From Rubrobacter_D sp046732815 (lineage in GTDB: Bacteria; Actinomycetota; Rubrobacteria; Rubrobacterales; Rubrobacteraceae): a DNA stretch of 64,000 nt. The position numbers and the translations under genes were made by a program. The stretch lies in assembly GCA_046732815.1 (NCBI GenBank), contig JBKPNW010000001.1:7141-71140 (forward strand). Direction: 5' to 3'. The notes below the pieces were generated by a model. It saw only the letters and a program-made list of their open reading frames with translations. It had not been told where the DNA came from and did not search any database. Below, piece by piece: positions 25,912 to 34,353 of this stretch (position 1 is the stretch's first letter; each line of letters begins with the position of its first letter).

Positions 25912-26989
25912 CGACCGCCCCGATCGCCTCGCGGGCTTCCTGGTCGGACACGGGCACGTTCCTCACCGGTTTGCCGATGTCTTCGTGCAGTACGAAGTTG
26001 TGCTTTGCGGGTCCGTCCGTAGCGGAGCGTTTCTTGTCCTTGGCCATCGCCTGGAGCACCCGGTCGACGCCGACGTCGGGTACGCGGCGTGGCAGTCCGG
26101 CCGCGCCTATCAAGTGTTTGTGCACGGCGGTGAGGTCCCGGCCCAACCTCTCGCGGGAGAGGCGGGCGGCGGCGACCATTCCGACCGCGACGGCCGAGCC
26201 GTGGGGCAAGTTGTAGCCCGTCGCGGCCTCGAGTGCATGGCCGATGGTGTGACCGTAGTTCAGGATCGCGCGCAGCCCGCTTTCGAGCTCGTCTTCGGAG
26301 ACTACCCATGCTTTGAAGCGCACGGAGTCGAGGACGAGCGTTTGTAGCGCGGGCAGGTCTCCCCCGCGGGCGGCTCCGATCAGGCCGAGGTCGTCGAAGT
26401 AGTCGCCGCCGGAGAGAAGGCCCATCTTGATCGTCTCGGCGAGGCCGTTGGAGATCTCACGCTCGGGCAGCGTGGCGAGCCAGTCCAGGTCAGCCACTAC
26501 CAGGCGGGGCCTCACGAAAGCACCGACCAGATTCTTCCCCTCCGGGAGGTCTATCCCGACCTTGCCTCCGACAGCGCTGTCGACCATGGCGAGAAGGGAT
26601 GTTGGTAGCATAACGAGGTCCAGGCCCCGCATGTACGTCCCTGCGACGAAGCCTCCAAGGTCCCCGACCACCCCGCCTCCGAGGACGAAGATGGTGCCAT
26701 CCCGGGTCAACCCCAGGCGGGCCAGGCGCCGGAGCGCGCTGGCGTAGAGTCCCATGGTCTTGGAGGATTCGCCGGCCGGGACCTCGACCGTCCCCGCGAC
26801 ACGCCAGCCAGCTCCTTTAAGGGCGCTCTGCACCCGCGCCGCGAGCAGGGGTCCCACCGTCGAGTCGGTGAAGATCGCGCAGAGACCGGGGTCCAGGTTA
26901 CTCGAGACGGTCCCGCCGAGATCCAGGCCCGCCCCCACGAGGACGGGATAAGGACGCAAGACGGGCACCTCTATCATCTCGACAGCCAT
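25904..26989 (-). CDS. aroB: 3-dehydroquinate synthase
   Basis: 361 residues. NAD-binding GGGVVGDLGGFVAG near residue 105, PTSLLAMVDSAVGGKVGID with the substrate-binding lysine, and the metal-site histidine in NYGHTIGHALE are all intact. It cyclises DAHP to dehydroquinate. It overlaps aroK by 16 bases. The operon order is aroC-aroK-aroB-aroQ, then efp. Confidence 0.97.
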   Translation of the reverse strand: MAVEMIEVPVLRPYPVLVGAGLDLGGTVSSNLDPGLCAIFTDSTVGPLLAARVQSALKGAGWRVAGTVEVPAGESSKTMGLYASALRRLARLGLTRDGTIFVLGGGVVGDLGGFVAGTYMRGLDLVMLPTSLLAMVDSAVGGKVGIDLPEGKNLVGAFVRPRLVVADLDWLATLPEREISNGLAETIKMGLLSGGDYFDDLGLIGAARGGDLPALQTLVLDSVRFKAWVVSEDELESGLRAILNYGHTIGHALEAATGYNLPHGSAVAVGMVAAARLSRERLGRDLTAVHKHLIGAAGLPRRVPDVGVDRVLQAMAKDKKRSATDGPAKHNFVLHEDIGKPVRNVPVSDQEAREAIGAVVG

Positions 26990-27474
26990 CGTAGAACCTC
27001 CTCTGCCACCCTTGCCGGCGGGCGTAGTCCGACCTCGACCTCGATGTCGGCGACCTCCCTGTAGCGGGGGAGCCGTTCTGAGTAGCGCCGGACGAACTCC
27101 TCGCGGCTGGTGGCCCGCAGGGGGCGGCCCGTACCACGGGTTCTCTCGTAGAGTACGTCCGTGTCCTCCCGCAAGAAGACCGTCGTTACGCCGCGCAAGA
27201 GGGCCCTGTTATCCGGGCGGAGCACCACGCCTCCGCCGCAGGCGACGACGGTAGGAGACCTTCCTCTGAGGGCGTCGAGTAAGGCTTCGTGTTCCAGATC
27301 CCGGAAGTGCTTCTCGCCTCGATCCGCGAAGATCTCTGGTATCGTCTTTCCCGCCTTCTTTACGATCGCACGGTCGAGGTCGACGAACTCGAGGCATATG
27401 GCCCTGGCGAGCAGGCGTCCCAGGGTGCTCTTACCGCTGCCCATGTACCCGACTATGGCCAGGGACCCGTCCAA
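26974..27474 (-). CDS. aroK: Shikimate kinase
   Basis: 166 residues. P-loop GYMGSGKST at residues 9-17, the DLD magnesium motif near residue 33, the FADRGEKHFRDLE shikimate site, and VACGGGVV are present; RGTGRPL is the lid arginine region. The enzyme phosphorylates shikimate. It is preceded by aroC with a gap of only three bases. Confidence 0.96.
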   Translation of the reverse strand: MDGSLAIVGYMGSGKSTLGRLLARAICLEFVDLDRAIVKKAGKTIPEIFADRGEKHFRDLEHEALLDALRGRSPTVVACGGGVVLRPDNRALLRGVTTVFLREDTDVLYERTRGTGRPLRATSREEFVRRYSERLPRYREVADIEVEVGLRPPARVAEEVLRWLSR

Positions 27475-27477
27475 GCC

Positions 27478-28641
27478 TCAGTTTCTTTTCCCCGTCTTCG
27501 CCACGCGGGCGCTGTAGGCGTCGTAGGCGGCGCGGATGTCGGTCATGTTGTCCCCGCCGAACTTCTCCAGGAACGCTTCCGCGAGCACGATGGCGACCAT
27601 GGATTCCCCTATTACCGCCGCCGCCGGTACCGCGCAGGAGTCGGCCCGCTCCTTGAAGGCCCGCGTGGCTTCTCCCGTGGCGAGGTCGACCGTGCGCAGG
27701 GCTTTGGCTATGGTCGAGATCGGCTTCATGGCCGCCGAGACGACGACCGGTTCCCCGTTCGTCATCCCGCCTTCGAAGCCCCCGAGACGGTTGCTGTTGC
27801 GCGCGAGTCCCCCGTTTTGCCGGAGTATCTCGTCCTGGACTTCACTGGAGCGGCGGGAGGCGAGCTCGAAGCCCATGCCGAACTCGACGCCCTTGATCGC
27901 GTTGATGGACATCATGGCAGCGGCGAGCCTGGCATCGAGCTTGTCGCGCCAGTCGACGTAGGAGCCGAGGCCAGGCGGGCACCCCCTGGCGACGACCACG
28001 AACTCGCCCCCGAGCGCGTCGCGGGCGTAGCGGGCGGCGTCGATCTCCACCTTCATCCTCTCCGAGACTTCGGGGTCGGGGCAGCGTACCTCGGAATCGT
28101 CCGAGGTGGCAGCATCGAGGGCGGCCTGTTCCTTGGGATAGGCGACCGCCCCAATGCGGTAGACCGCGCTGCTTATCCGGACACCGAACTCGGAGAGTAG
28201 TTTCCTCGCCACGCCGCCCGCCGCCACACGGGCCGTGGTCTCGCGGGCGCTGGAGCGTTCCAGGACGTTCCTGAGGTCGTCGAAGGCGTATTTCTGCATG
28301 CCGGCGAGGTCGGCGTGGCCTGGTCTGGGGAGCGTAATGCTCTCTGGCGGGTCCTCGACAGGGTCGGGCGTCATGCGATGTTCCCAGTTTGCGTAGTCCC
28401 TGTTGCGGATGAGCATGGCTACGGGCGAGCCCAGGGTGTAGCCGTGACGCACGCCGCCGAGGAACTCGACCTCGTCTTTCTCTATCTTCTGGCGCCCACC
28501 CCGTCCGTAGCCCTTCTGCCTGCGGGAGAGATCCCTGTTCACGTCATTGGCGAAGAGCCCGAGACCAGCGGGAACCCCGTGCACCAGGGCGACCTCGGCG
28601 GGACCATGTGACTCCCCCGCCGTCGAAAAACCGAACCTCAC
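27478..28641 (-). CDS. aroC: Chorismate synthase
   Basis: 387 residues from GTG at 28641, with GGAGGG five bases upstream. Signatures: GESHG near the start, RRQKGYGRGGRQ, ARETTARVAAGGVARKLL near residue 130, and the C-terminal region required for FMN binding. It converts EPSP to chorismate using reduced FMN. It is the first aro gene after the pilus operon. Confidence 0.97.
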   Translation of the reverse strand: MRFGFSTAGESHGPAEVALVHGVPAGLGLFANDVNRDLSRRQKGYGRGGRQKIEKDEVEFLGGVRHGYTLGSPVAMLIRNRDYANWEHRMTPDPVEDPPESITLPRPGHADLAGMQKYAFDDLRNVLERSSARETTARVAAGGVARKLLSEFGVRISSAVYRIGAVAYPKEQAALDAATSDDSEVRCPDPEVSERMKVEIDAARYARDALGGEFVVVARGCPPGLGSYVDWRDKLDARLAAAMMSINAIKGVEFGMGFELASRRSSEVQDEILRQNGGLARNSNRLGGFEGGMTNGEPVVVSAAMKPISTIAKALRTVDLATGEATRAFKERADSCAVPAAAVIGESMVAIVLAEAFLEKFGGDNMTDIRAAYDAYSARVAKTGKRN

Positions 28642-28698
28642 AAACGCCCTCCGAGTCTCTCAGACCGACAAGTTACCGCTGCCAGTATGCTAGCAGAT

Positions 28699-28797
28699 CA
28701 GCATTTCAGCACGCCTGCTTCGCAGGCTTGTCAGCGTTTCAGCCGGTCAGCTTTTTGTCTTTGCTGACATGCTGAAGTGCTGACATGCTGAAATGCT
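28699..28797. repeat. Compound palindromic and tandem repeat between the pilus operon and aroC
   Basis: AGCATTTCAGCA (28701-28712) and its inverse TGCTGAAATGCT (28786-28797) bound the element. Inside are a CCTGC-TTC-GCAGG hairpin, a GTCAGC...GCTGAC hairpin (28746-28768), and two tandem 16-base copies of TGCTGACATGCTGAAR (28762-28793). The outer edge overlaps the stop codon of the pilus-operon gene. It could terminate pilus transcription or be a REP-like dispersed element. Confidence 0.65.
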
Positions 28798-29450
28798 TAC
28801 TTGGGAGGAGCGAGTGTTCCGCCGCTGTCGAGCAGATCACCGCGTTGTCCCGGCCGGCCGCCGCGGCCGCCGGGCCCGTTCCTCCCGCCGGCCTTGACCC
28901 CGTCTGCTACCCCGTCACCGTTGGCGTCGTCGAGGCCGTCGGGGGTACCGTCGCCGTCGGTGTCGGGATTGTTCGGGTCGGTACCCACGGCCGCTTCCTT
29001 GCGGTCTGGCAAGCCGTCTCTGTCCGTATCGACGGCACGCCCACCACCTCCGGCGGGGCGGCCGCCCGTTCTCTCCCCGCCACCCGTCGTAGTCTTCTCT
29101 GCTGGCGCCGTTCCTTCGGGGGTGGTTTTACTAGCGAAGAGGATGACCCGCCTGAACGGGTCCTTACTGCGGTAGGCCGCGTAAGAATCGACGTTGGGGT
29201 TATTCACCTCGGGGGCGGCGGGGTCCGAACCCGCGGCGGCGGCATCTGACTGGGCGAACTCGGACCTGTGCGAGACGGGCTTCTGACCATCCGTCCCCCC
29301 GACGAACACGCCTGCCAGCACCCAGGCGAAGACGAACAAAGTGAGAAGGGCCAGAATCGGCGGAAGCAACTTGTTGTCACGGAAGAGGGAGCCCACGAGG
29401 TCCCTCCCGAGGTCGGCCGCCCGGCTCCCGATCCAACGCAAGCTAGCCAC
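28797..29450 (-). CDS. Membrane-anchored protein with calcium-binding (TSP3-like) repeats, in the pilP position
   Basis: 217 residues from a GTG at 29450 overlapping the pilO stop by eight bases. The N-terminus is short and cytosolic, with one membrane segment at about residues 29-51. An SKDPFRR stretch near residue 95 resembles the DPF motif of PilP proteins. A Gly/Pro/Thr-rich linker is followed at residues 141-185 by three acidic loops of DxDxDGxxD type (DTDRDGLPD, DTDGDGTPD, DANGDGVAD), as in thrombospondin type 3 and other extracellular calcium-binding repeats. The last 30 residues are Gly-rich. By position and topology it is the fourth component of the pilus alignment complex, with a calcium-binding tail outside the membrane. 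A role for calcium is inferred. Confidence 0.8.
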   Translation of the reverse strand: MASLRWIGSRAADLGRDLVGSLFRDNKLLPPILALLTLFVFAWVLAGVFVGGTDGQKPVSHRSEFAQSDAAAAGSDPAAPEVNNPNVDSYAAYRSKDPFRRVILFASKTTPEGTAPAEKTTTGGGERTGGRPAGGGGRAVDTDRDGLPDRKEAAVGTDPNNPDTDGDGTPDGLDDANGDGVADGVKAGGRNGPGGRGGRPGQRGDLLDSGGTLAPPK

Positions 29451-30165
29451 CCGTGGACTCCTGGGCGGGCGCTGCCGGGGTAGTCGACTCCGACGGGGTC
29501 GGGGCCGTGGTCTCGGTGCCAGAAGGCACTCCCTTGGGCTGGAAGTAGATGTTGGCCTGTATCTCCACCAACAGGGGCACCTCAAGGGTCGTGACCGAGG
29601 TGGTCTCTCCTTGCCGTTGCTCGGGCGGCGTGACGGGGCACGAGTGCTCATCGTCGATGGGTTTGGGGGCACCATTTTGGTCGGCTCGACAGTAGCTTAC
29701 GTCGGTCACCGCCACGAGCCTCGCCAGGTTGCGCGTTCTCAATAGAAAGTCCTGCATCTCATCGTAGGTCCCATTGAATTGCATTGTAACCGGTAAGACC
29801 TGGTAGTCGCCACCGCCGGCAGGAGGCGCCGCATCTCCTGGTTCCACCGTAAGCTGGGTCACGCCGGAGGCTTCAGCGATCTCCTGAACCTGGACGACGA
29901 ACGTGGGTATCTGCGGCTGCGTAGGAATCCTCTTGCTAAGCTCGAGCAGCTGGCGTTCAATCTCCGGGGAGTTACGTCTGACCTCCTCGAGTTCGTTTAC
30001 CTCTTGCTGCACCTGATCGAGCTGGGCCTGTTTGTCCTCACGCGCCTTGGCCTGTTCGTTGAGGTTCCCCAGAAGCGGACTCAAGAGGAAGAAGTAGTAG
30101 ATAATGATGAGAATAACTATGCCCAGAGCCCCGAGGATGAGCAGGTTACGATCGTTGCGACTCAT
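29443..30165 (-). CDS. pilO: Type IV pilus assembly protein PilO
   Basis: 240 residues: one N-terminal membrane segment (about 8-32), a coiled coil (33-75), then a ferredoxin-like periplasmic-type fold with VLPVTMQFNGTYDEMQDFLL, the standard PilO core. A Thr/Pro/Ser-rich tail follows from about residue 210, longer than usual. PilO dimerises with PilN to connect the cytoplasmic PilM ring to the outer machinery. It overlaps pilN by four bases. Confidence 0.92.
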   Translation of the reverse strand: MSRNDRNLLILGALGIVILIIIYYFFLLSPLLGNLNEQAKAREDKQAQLDQVQQEVNELEEVRRNSPEIERQLLELSKRIPTQPQIPTFVVQVQEIAEASGVTQLTVEPGDAAPPAGGGDYQVLPVTMQFNGTYDEMQDFLLRTRNLARLVAVTDVSYCRADQNGAPKPIDDEHSCPVTPPEQRQGETTSVTTLEVPLLVEIQANIYFQPKGVPSGTETTAPTPSESTTPAAPAQESTGG

Positions 30166-30929
30166 CGGCGCCCCTGTCCCGTTCGCCCGGCGTACCTATG
30201 GCCCGGTGTAGTGTGGAGACGGTCCGCATGGGCGACTTCGCGGGTGCGGAGCCGGTTCCCCTTGCCCGCGAGCTCGTCCTGGGATCCTTCATCTAGCTTC
30301 ACCTCCGTGCCGTTTTGGCCAACGACCGTGACCAGCTCCGAGGCAACTTCGAAGCTCACGGCCTTGGCATCGGCATGATTTTCGAACGTCCTAAGCGCGG
30401 CCTTATCGAGATCCGCGTTGGCCAGATACTGCAGATTGTCCATGCGCACCACGAAGTCTGCCACGTTTTCGAAGCGGGGCAACGCTATACCCGTAAACGT
30501 GACCGTGCCCGGTGGATCCAGGGGCTCCTCGGGCGGCGCGTCGAGGTCCACAGGGGCGGCCTTGGCGGTGAGGGTGTCGAGCGTCGTTGCCTCGGGCACG
30601 ACGAAGGCGAGGCCCTGGAAGAATTGATCCCAGGAGAATCGGCTGGCGAAGATGCCGTCGGCGATGGGCTTCTTGTCTTCCAGACGCGCCTTGAGATCCC
30701 TGTACGGACTCAACTCCGCGAGATGGGCGTTCTGCTGCGCGATCTCGTCGTCCAGCTTCGCGACCTGCTCTTCGAGGTCGTTGAGCCTCAGAAGCAGGAC
30801 CAGATAGATGCCGACCATGAGGATCACCACGAAGGCGCTTACGATGAGCAGGATCCCTAGTACTCCGCGGCGTAGCCTGTCTGCGGGGCGACCCCGCTCT
30901 TCGGAGGGAAGGAGGTTTATTCGCCTCAT
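30162..30929 (-). CDS. pilN: Type IV pilus assembly protein PilN
   Basis: 255 residues. The N-terminal MRRINLLP is the PilM-binding motif of PilN. One membrane segment spans about 25-48, with a coiled coil at about 50-80 and a ferredoxin-like domain behind it. The C-terminal 35 residues are basic and have no counterpart in typical PilN. It overlaps pilM and pilO by four bases each. Confidence 0.93.
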   Translation of the reverse strand: MRRINLLPSEERGRPADRLRRGVLGILLIVSAFVVILMVGIYLVLLLRLNDLEEQVAKLDDEIAQQNAHLAELSPYRDLKARLEDKKPIADGIFASRFSWDQFFQGLAFVVPEATTLDTLTAKAAPVDLDAPPEEPLDPPGTVTFTGIALPRFENVADFVVRMDNLQYLANADLDKAALRTFENHADAKAVSFEVASELVTVVGQNGTEVKLDEGSQDELAGKGNRLRTREVAHADRLHTTPGHRYAGRTGQGRR

Positions 30930-32047
30930 TCTTCCTCCATCGCGAGGCCGAACGCGACGGCGAGCACGGGTTCCATCGCCCGCAGTTGCTCGTCGGAGAT
31001 GTTGGAGCGGTTGGCGGAGAGCTTCTCCACGGGGTCTCCGCGGCCCGTCGGGACGTCGAGCAGCTCACCGAGGTAGCCGTCTAGATTGGGGATCAGGGCC
31101 GCCTCTCCCGAGAGAAGGATCCTCGAGACTTCGCGGGCTGCTTCCTGGGAGCGGTGGTGCTCGATCGAACGCTGCACCTCGTCGGCAAGGGTCTGCGCGG
31201 CGCCTTCGAGCCCGCGTCTCACGTCGTAGACGAGCGCCGGGTCGAGACTCTCTTCCTCGGGATCCGTCTCCTCGGTCTCCTCGTCCTGTTCGGAGCCCAA
31301 CCTGACCCGCGAGTCGAGCGCCTGTCTCTCTGCTTCGTCCTCGGGAAGGTCGGCGAGTTCCATCACCGCGGCGATGAAATCGCCGAGGCCGACCGGCACA
31401 AAGCGGGTCAGCACCGGATTGCCCCGGTCCGCAACGACCAGGTTGGTGATCTCCGCCCCGACGTCGAGGAGTAGCACGGCTCCTTCCTCCCCGAAGAAAG
31501 GATCGGGGAGGGTAGAACGCGTCAGCGAGAGCGCCTTGACGTCGACGCCAGCGGGCCTCAGGCCCCCAGCCCGTACGGCCGAGGTGTAACGCGAGATCAT
31601 CTCCCGCTGGGCGGCGACAACGAGGACGCGATCCAGATCCGAGCGTTCCTCGGTGGGACCGAGCACGACGTAATCGAGGACGGCCTCGTCGAGCGGCATG
31701 GGGATGTGGTCCTGGGCCTCGAAGCTTATGGCACCCTGCAAATCCTCTGGCCTCATGCGCGGGAAGTCCAGCAGCCTGACCACTACCTTCTGGTTGGAGA
31801 CGCCGAGGGTGACTGATCTGCCGTTGAAGGAGTGCGAGTCCCAGAACTCCTTGATCTCGGCGGCGAGGAGATCATGGTCGGCGACCTCTCCGTCGAGGAT
31901 CGTGCCTGGAGGAAGCCTGTGATAGCCAACGTGCTGCAGGGTGTACCCGCCACCGGCGCCGGAGACCTGGACGGCTTTGATCGACCCGCGGTCGATGTCG
32001 AGACCGACGGTCCGCGACCCACGCCCGATGCCCCGCAAGCCCGCCAC
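30926..32047 (-). CDS. pilM: Type IV pilus assembly ATPase-fold protein PilM
   Basis: 373 residues, actin/FtsA-like: VGLDIDRGSIKAVQV at the start, LLLDVGAEITNLVV (phosphate 2 loop) near residue 190, and LSGEAALIPNLDGYL near the end. An acidic insert (about residues 245-270) separates the subdomains. PilM binds nucleotide and the PilN INLLP tail in the cytoplasm. First gene of pilM-N-O-fourth protein; the pilus motor and pilin genes are not in the window. Confidence 0.94.
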   Translation of the reverse strand: MAGLRGIGRGSRTVGLDIDRGSIKAVQVSGAGGGYTLQHVGYHRLPPGTILDGEVADHDLLAAEIKEFWDSHSFNGRSVTLGVSNQKVVVRLLDFPRMRPEDLQGAISFEAQDHIPMPLDEAVLDYVVLGPTEERSDLDRVLVVAAQREMISRYTSAVRAGGLRPAGVDVKALSLTRSTLPDPFFGEEGAVLLLDVGAEITNLVVADRGNPVLTRFVPVGLGDFIAAVMELADLPEDEAERQALDSRVRLGSEQDEETEETDPEEESLDPALVYDVRRGLEGAAQTLADEVQRSIEHHRSQEAAREVSRILLSGEAALIPNLDGYLGELLDVPTGRGDPVEKLSANRSNISDEQLRAMEPVLAVAFGLAMEEE

Positions 32048-32132
32048 TAGGGTGCCTCCCGGCAGGGACTGTACAGAACCAAAGCCTGCGCGCCGGAACC
32101 TTGGGGAGACATTCTATAGACGGCCGGCGCGT

Positions 32133-32768
32133 TCAAACACCCTCCCTGACTACGTGCTCGAGCGCGCCGACTTCCACGTCGGCCTCTACGGTGGCCTTGC
32201 GCCCGACGCTGGAGTTGGAACCGAGAACTACCCTGGCCCCGACACGCGCCCCCGAACCCACCACGGCCCCCGCGGAGATCCAGGTCCCCGCCCCAACCTC
32301 CGCGTCCCTGTCGACCACGGACCCGGGTCCGAGAAAACAGTGGCTCCCCACGGCGGAATCGGGGTGCACGGCCACGTGGGCGGCGACGACGCAACCGCCC
32401 TCGACCGTCGCGACGCCGGAGAGGTAGGAGAGGGGGTGTACGGCCGTGAAAAACTGTCCCCCCAGGCCCCTCAAGGAATTGGCAACCCTGAGCCTGGCCG
32501 TGTTGTCCGTAATGGCCACCACCACGTGTACGGGCTCGACCGAGAGCATGCTCTTGAGCATCTCCACGTCCCCGAGGACCGGATACCCCCTTACCCGGTC
32601 GGAGATAGCCGCGTGGGCGTCGTCGTAGAACCCGAGAACGCGGTCTCCCAGCTCACCCGCAAGCAGAACGTCCAGCGCGACCCTCCCGTAGCCGCCAGCC
32701 CCCACTATGGCGACTCTCATCTCTTCATCGAGAGCCAGACGCTGCACCTCGACTTCGGGTTCAGGCAC
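32133..32768 (-). CDS. PglD/NeuD-like sugar O- or N-acetyltransferase
   Basis: 211 residues from a GTG at 32768, or 195 from the ATG at 32720 (MRVAIVGAGGYGRVAL), which fits the family better. A small Rossmann-like domain (about residues 17-90) is followed by a left-handed beta-helix of hexapeptide repeats from about 105 onward (AHVAVHPDSAVGSHCFLGPG). PglD-family enzymes acetylate UDP-amino-sugars for protein or lipid glycans. It lies 85 bases upstream of pilM on the same strand, so a role in glycans of pili or the cell surface is conceivable but not shown. Confidence 0.85.
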   Translation of the reverse strand: MPEPEVEVQRLALDEEMRVAIVGAGGYGRVALDVLLAGELGDRVLGFYDDAHAAISDRVRGYPVLGDVEMLKSMLSVEPVHVVVAITDNTARLRVANSLRGLGGQFFTAVHPLSYLSGVATVEGGCVVAAHVAVHPDSAVGSHCFLGPGSVVDRDAEVGAGTWISAGAVVGSGARVGARVVLGSNSSVGRKATVEADVEVGALEHVVREGV

Positions 32769-32923
32769 GCCGGTGGTGGTTTCGGGCTCTCTTATCTCCC
32801 TCTCCTCCCAACGGAGATCATTCCAGTCGCCGCAGGAAGTTTAGCATTGTTGCTCGCATGTTGCTCTTATGCCCACATCATGCGCAAGCCCGCGGCGAAT
32901 ATCCAGCGTTTAGGGGTATTCTG

Positions 32924-33841
32924 CTAGCGAAACGCGCCTTCGAGCTGGTTACCAAGAAGGAATTCGCGTGCCGCGAGGCGTCTGCCTCCGGGCGCCTGGA
33001 GCTCCAGCACCTCGAGTCGCCCATCCCCGCAATTCACGGTAATGCGACCATTCTCCGCACGTATACGTCCGAGCTTGGCGCTCGCACGCTCTGTTTCCAG
33101 CATCGCGGAGCGCCAGATCTTGATCGGCCCCGCGACGTCGCGAAGGAACGTCCTCGCCCCTATGTGGGGGGCGAGGGCCCGGATCAAGTCGTGCACCTCT
33201 CTGACCCCCGCTCCCCACTCAATGATCCTGTCTCTGTCCGTGATCTTAGAAGCATAAGTAGCATGAGCACTTTCTTGTTCGACGAACGAAAGGCTATCCG
33301 TCTGCAGCGAATCCAAACTCTCTACTATAGCTTCAGCTCCGGTACGGGCCAGGAGATCCGCAAGTTCTCCCGCGTTCATTTCGGGTGGTATGACCACGGG
33401 TCGCTGGAGGGCGATCGGGCCTGTATCGAGGCCTTCATCCATACGCATGATGGTGACGCCTGACTCGGTCTCCCCGTTCATGATGGCACGTTCGACAGGG
33501 GCGGCGCCGCGGTATCTGGGGAGGAGTGAGGCGTGAACGTTGTAGGCGCCCGCGGCGGTTGCGCGTAGGGTGTCGAGGCGAAGGATCTGGCCGTAGGCGG
33601 CCACGACCAGGGCGTCGTAGGACGCGAGTTCTTCGTTGATTTCGGAGATGTGGGCCGGTTGACGCAGGGGGAGGTCCTGCGAGTCGGCGAATTCGGCGAC
33701 GGGGGTTCTCATCGTTTTGCGTCCCCTGCCCTTCCGGGGATCCGGTTGCGAGATCACCAGCCCTACCTCGTGGGCGGAGGCGAGGAGGCCGAGCAAGACC
33801 GTCGCCGCGAATTCGGGGGTGCCGGCGAAGGCAATCCTCAA
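32924..33841 (-). CDS. fmt: Methionyl-tRNA formyltransferase
   Basis: 305 residues. The N-terminal domain has MRIAFAGTPEFAA and NVHASLLPRYRGAAP with the catalytic Asn-His, and the C-terminal OB-fold begins near residue 205. It formylates initiator Met-tRNA, the partner step to peptide deformylase encoded nine bases upstream. The 155-base gap between fmt and the next gene (32769-32923) shows no clear element. Confidence 0.97.
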   Translation of the reverse strand: MRIAFAGTPEFAATVLLGLLASAHEVGLVISQPDPRKGRGRKTMRTPVAEFADSQDLPLRQPAHISEINEELASYDALVVAAYGQILRLDTLRATAAGAYNVHASLLPRYRGAAPVERAIMNGETESGVTIMRMDEGLDTGPIALQRPVVIPPEMNAGELADLLARTGAEAIVESLDSLQTDSLSFVEQESAHATYASKITDRDRIIEWGAGVREVHDLIRALAPHIGARTFLRDVAGPIKIWRSAMLETERASAKLGRIRAENGRITVNCGDGRLEVLELQAPGGRRLAAREFLLGNQLEGAFR

Positions 33842-33850
33842 GGTACTCTT

Positions 33851-34348
33851 TCAGCCCTGCTGGGTCAGGAGGCGCTCCCGCCACTCGCGCATGGCGGCCT
33901 TACGTGATTGCCTATCCGTGCGGTCGAGGATCAGCACGCCGTCGAGATGGTCGACCTCGTGCTGGAGGACCCTTGCGAGCAGGTCGGTCGCCCTCAGCTC
34001 TAGCGGCTTGCCGGAGGCATCCTGGCCCGAGACCGTGACCTCCGTCGGACGTTCGACATCGACCTGGATCCCGGGAATAGAGAGGCATCCTTCTGGTACG
34101 CTCTCCGTGGTTTCCGACCAGTCGGCGAGGACGGGGTTCACGATAACGTACTCCTCGTCTTCTATGGCCGCGACGAAGACCCGTTTTAGACGTCCGACCT
34201 GGTTGGCCGCCAGGCCGACCCCTTCCTGCTCCCGCATGGTGGCCAGCATGTCTTGCGTGAGGCGTACCAGGGACTCGTCGAAGCTCTCGACCGGCGCGGC
34301 GCGAGTCTTGAGCACGGGGTCTCCGAACGTCCTGATATCTAACGCCAA
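33851..34348 (-). CDS. def: Peptide deformylase
   Basis: 165 residues with all three metal/active motifs: GVGLAANQ near residue 44, EGCLSIPG near 87, and HEVDHLDG near 130. It removes N-formyl groups from nascent proteins. It overlaps nothing and sits between priA and fmt, the usual actinobacterial order. Confidence 0.97.
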   Translation of the reverse strand: MALDIRTFGDPVLKTRAAPVESFDESLVRLTQDMLATMREQEGVGLAANQVGRLKRVFVAAIEDEEYVIVNPVLADWSETTESVPEGCLSIPGIQVDVERPTEVTVSGQDASGKPLELRATDLLARVLQHEVDHLDGVLILDRTDRQSRKAAMREWRERLLTQQG

Positions 34349-34353
34349 CTCTG

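Noticed and set aside
28762..28793. Possible CRISPR-like array
   Set aside because: Two adjacent 16-base copies without spacers, within a palindromic element; no cas genes.
32048..32132. WhiG-type (TAAA-N15-GCCGATAA-like) promoter before pilM
   Set aside because: No acceptable match was found here or in 32769-32923; the promoter may lie upstream of another pilus operon.
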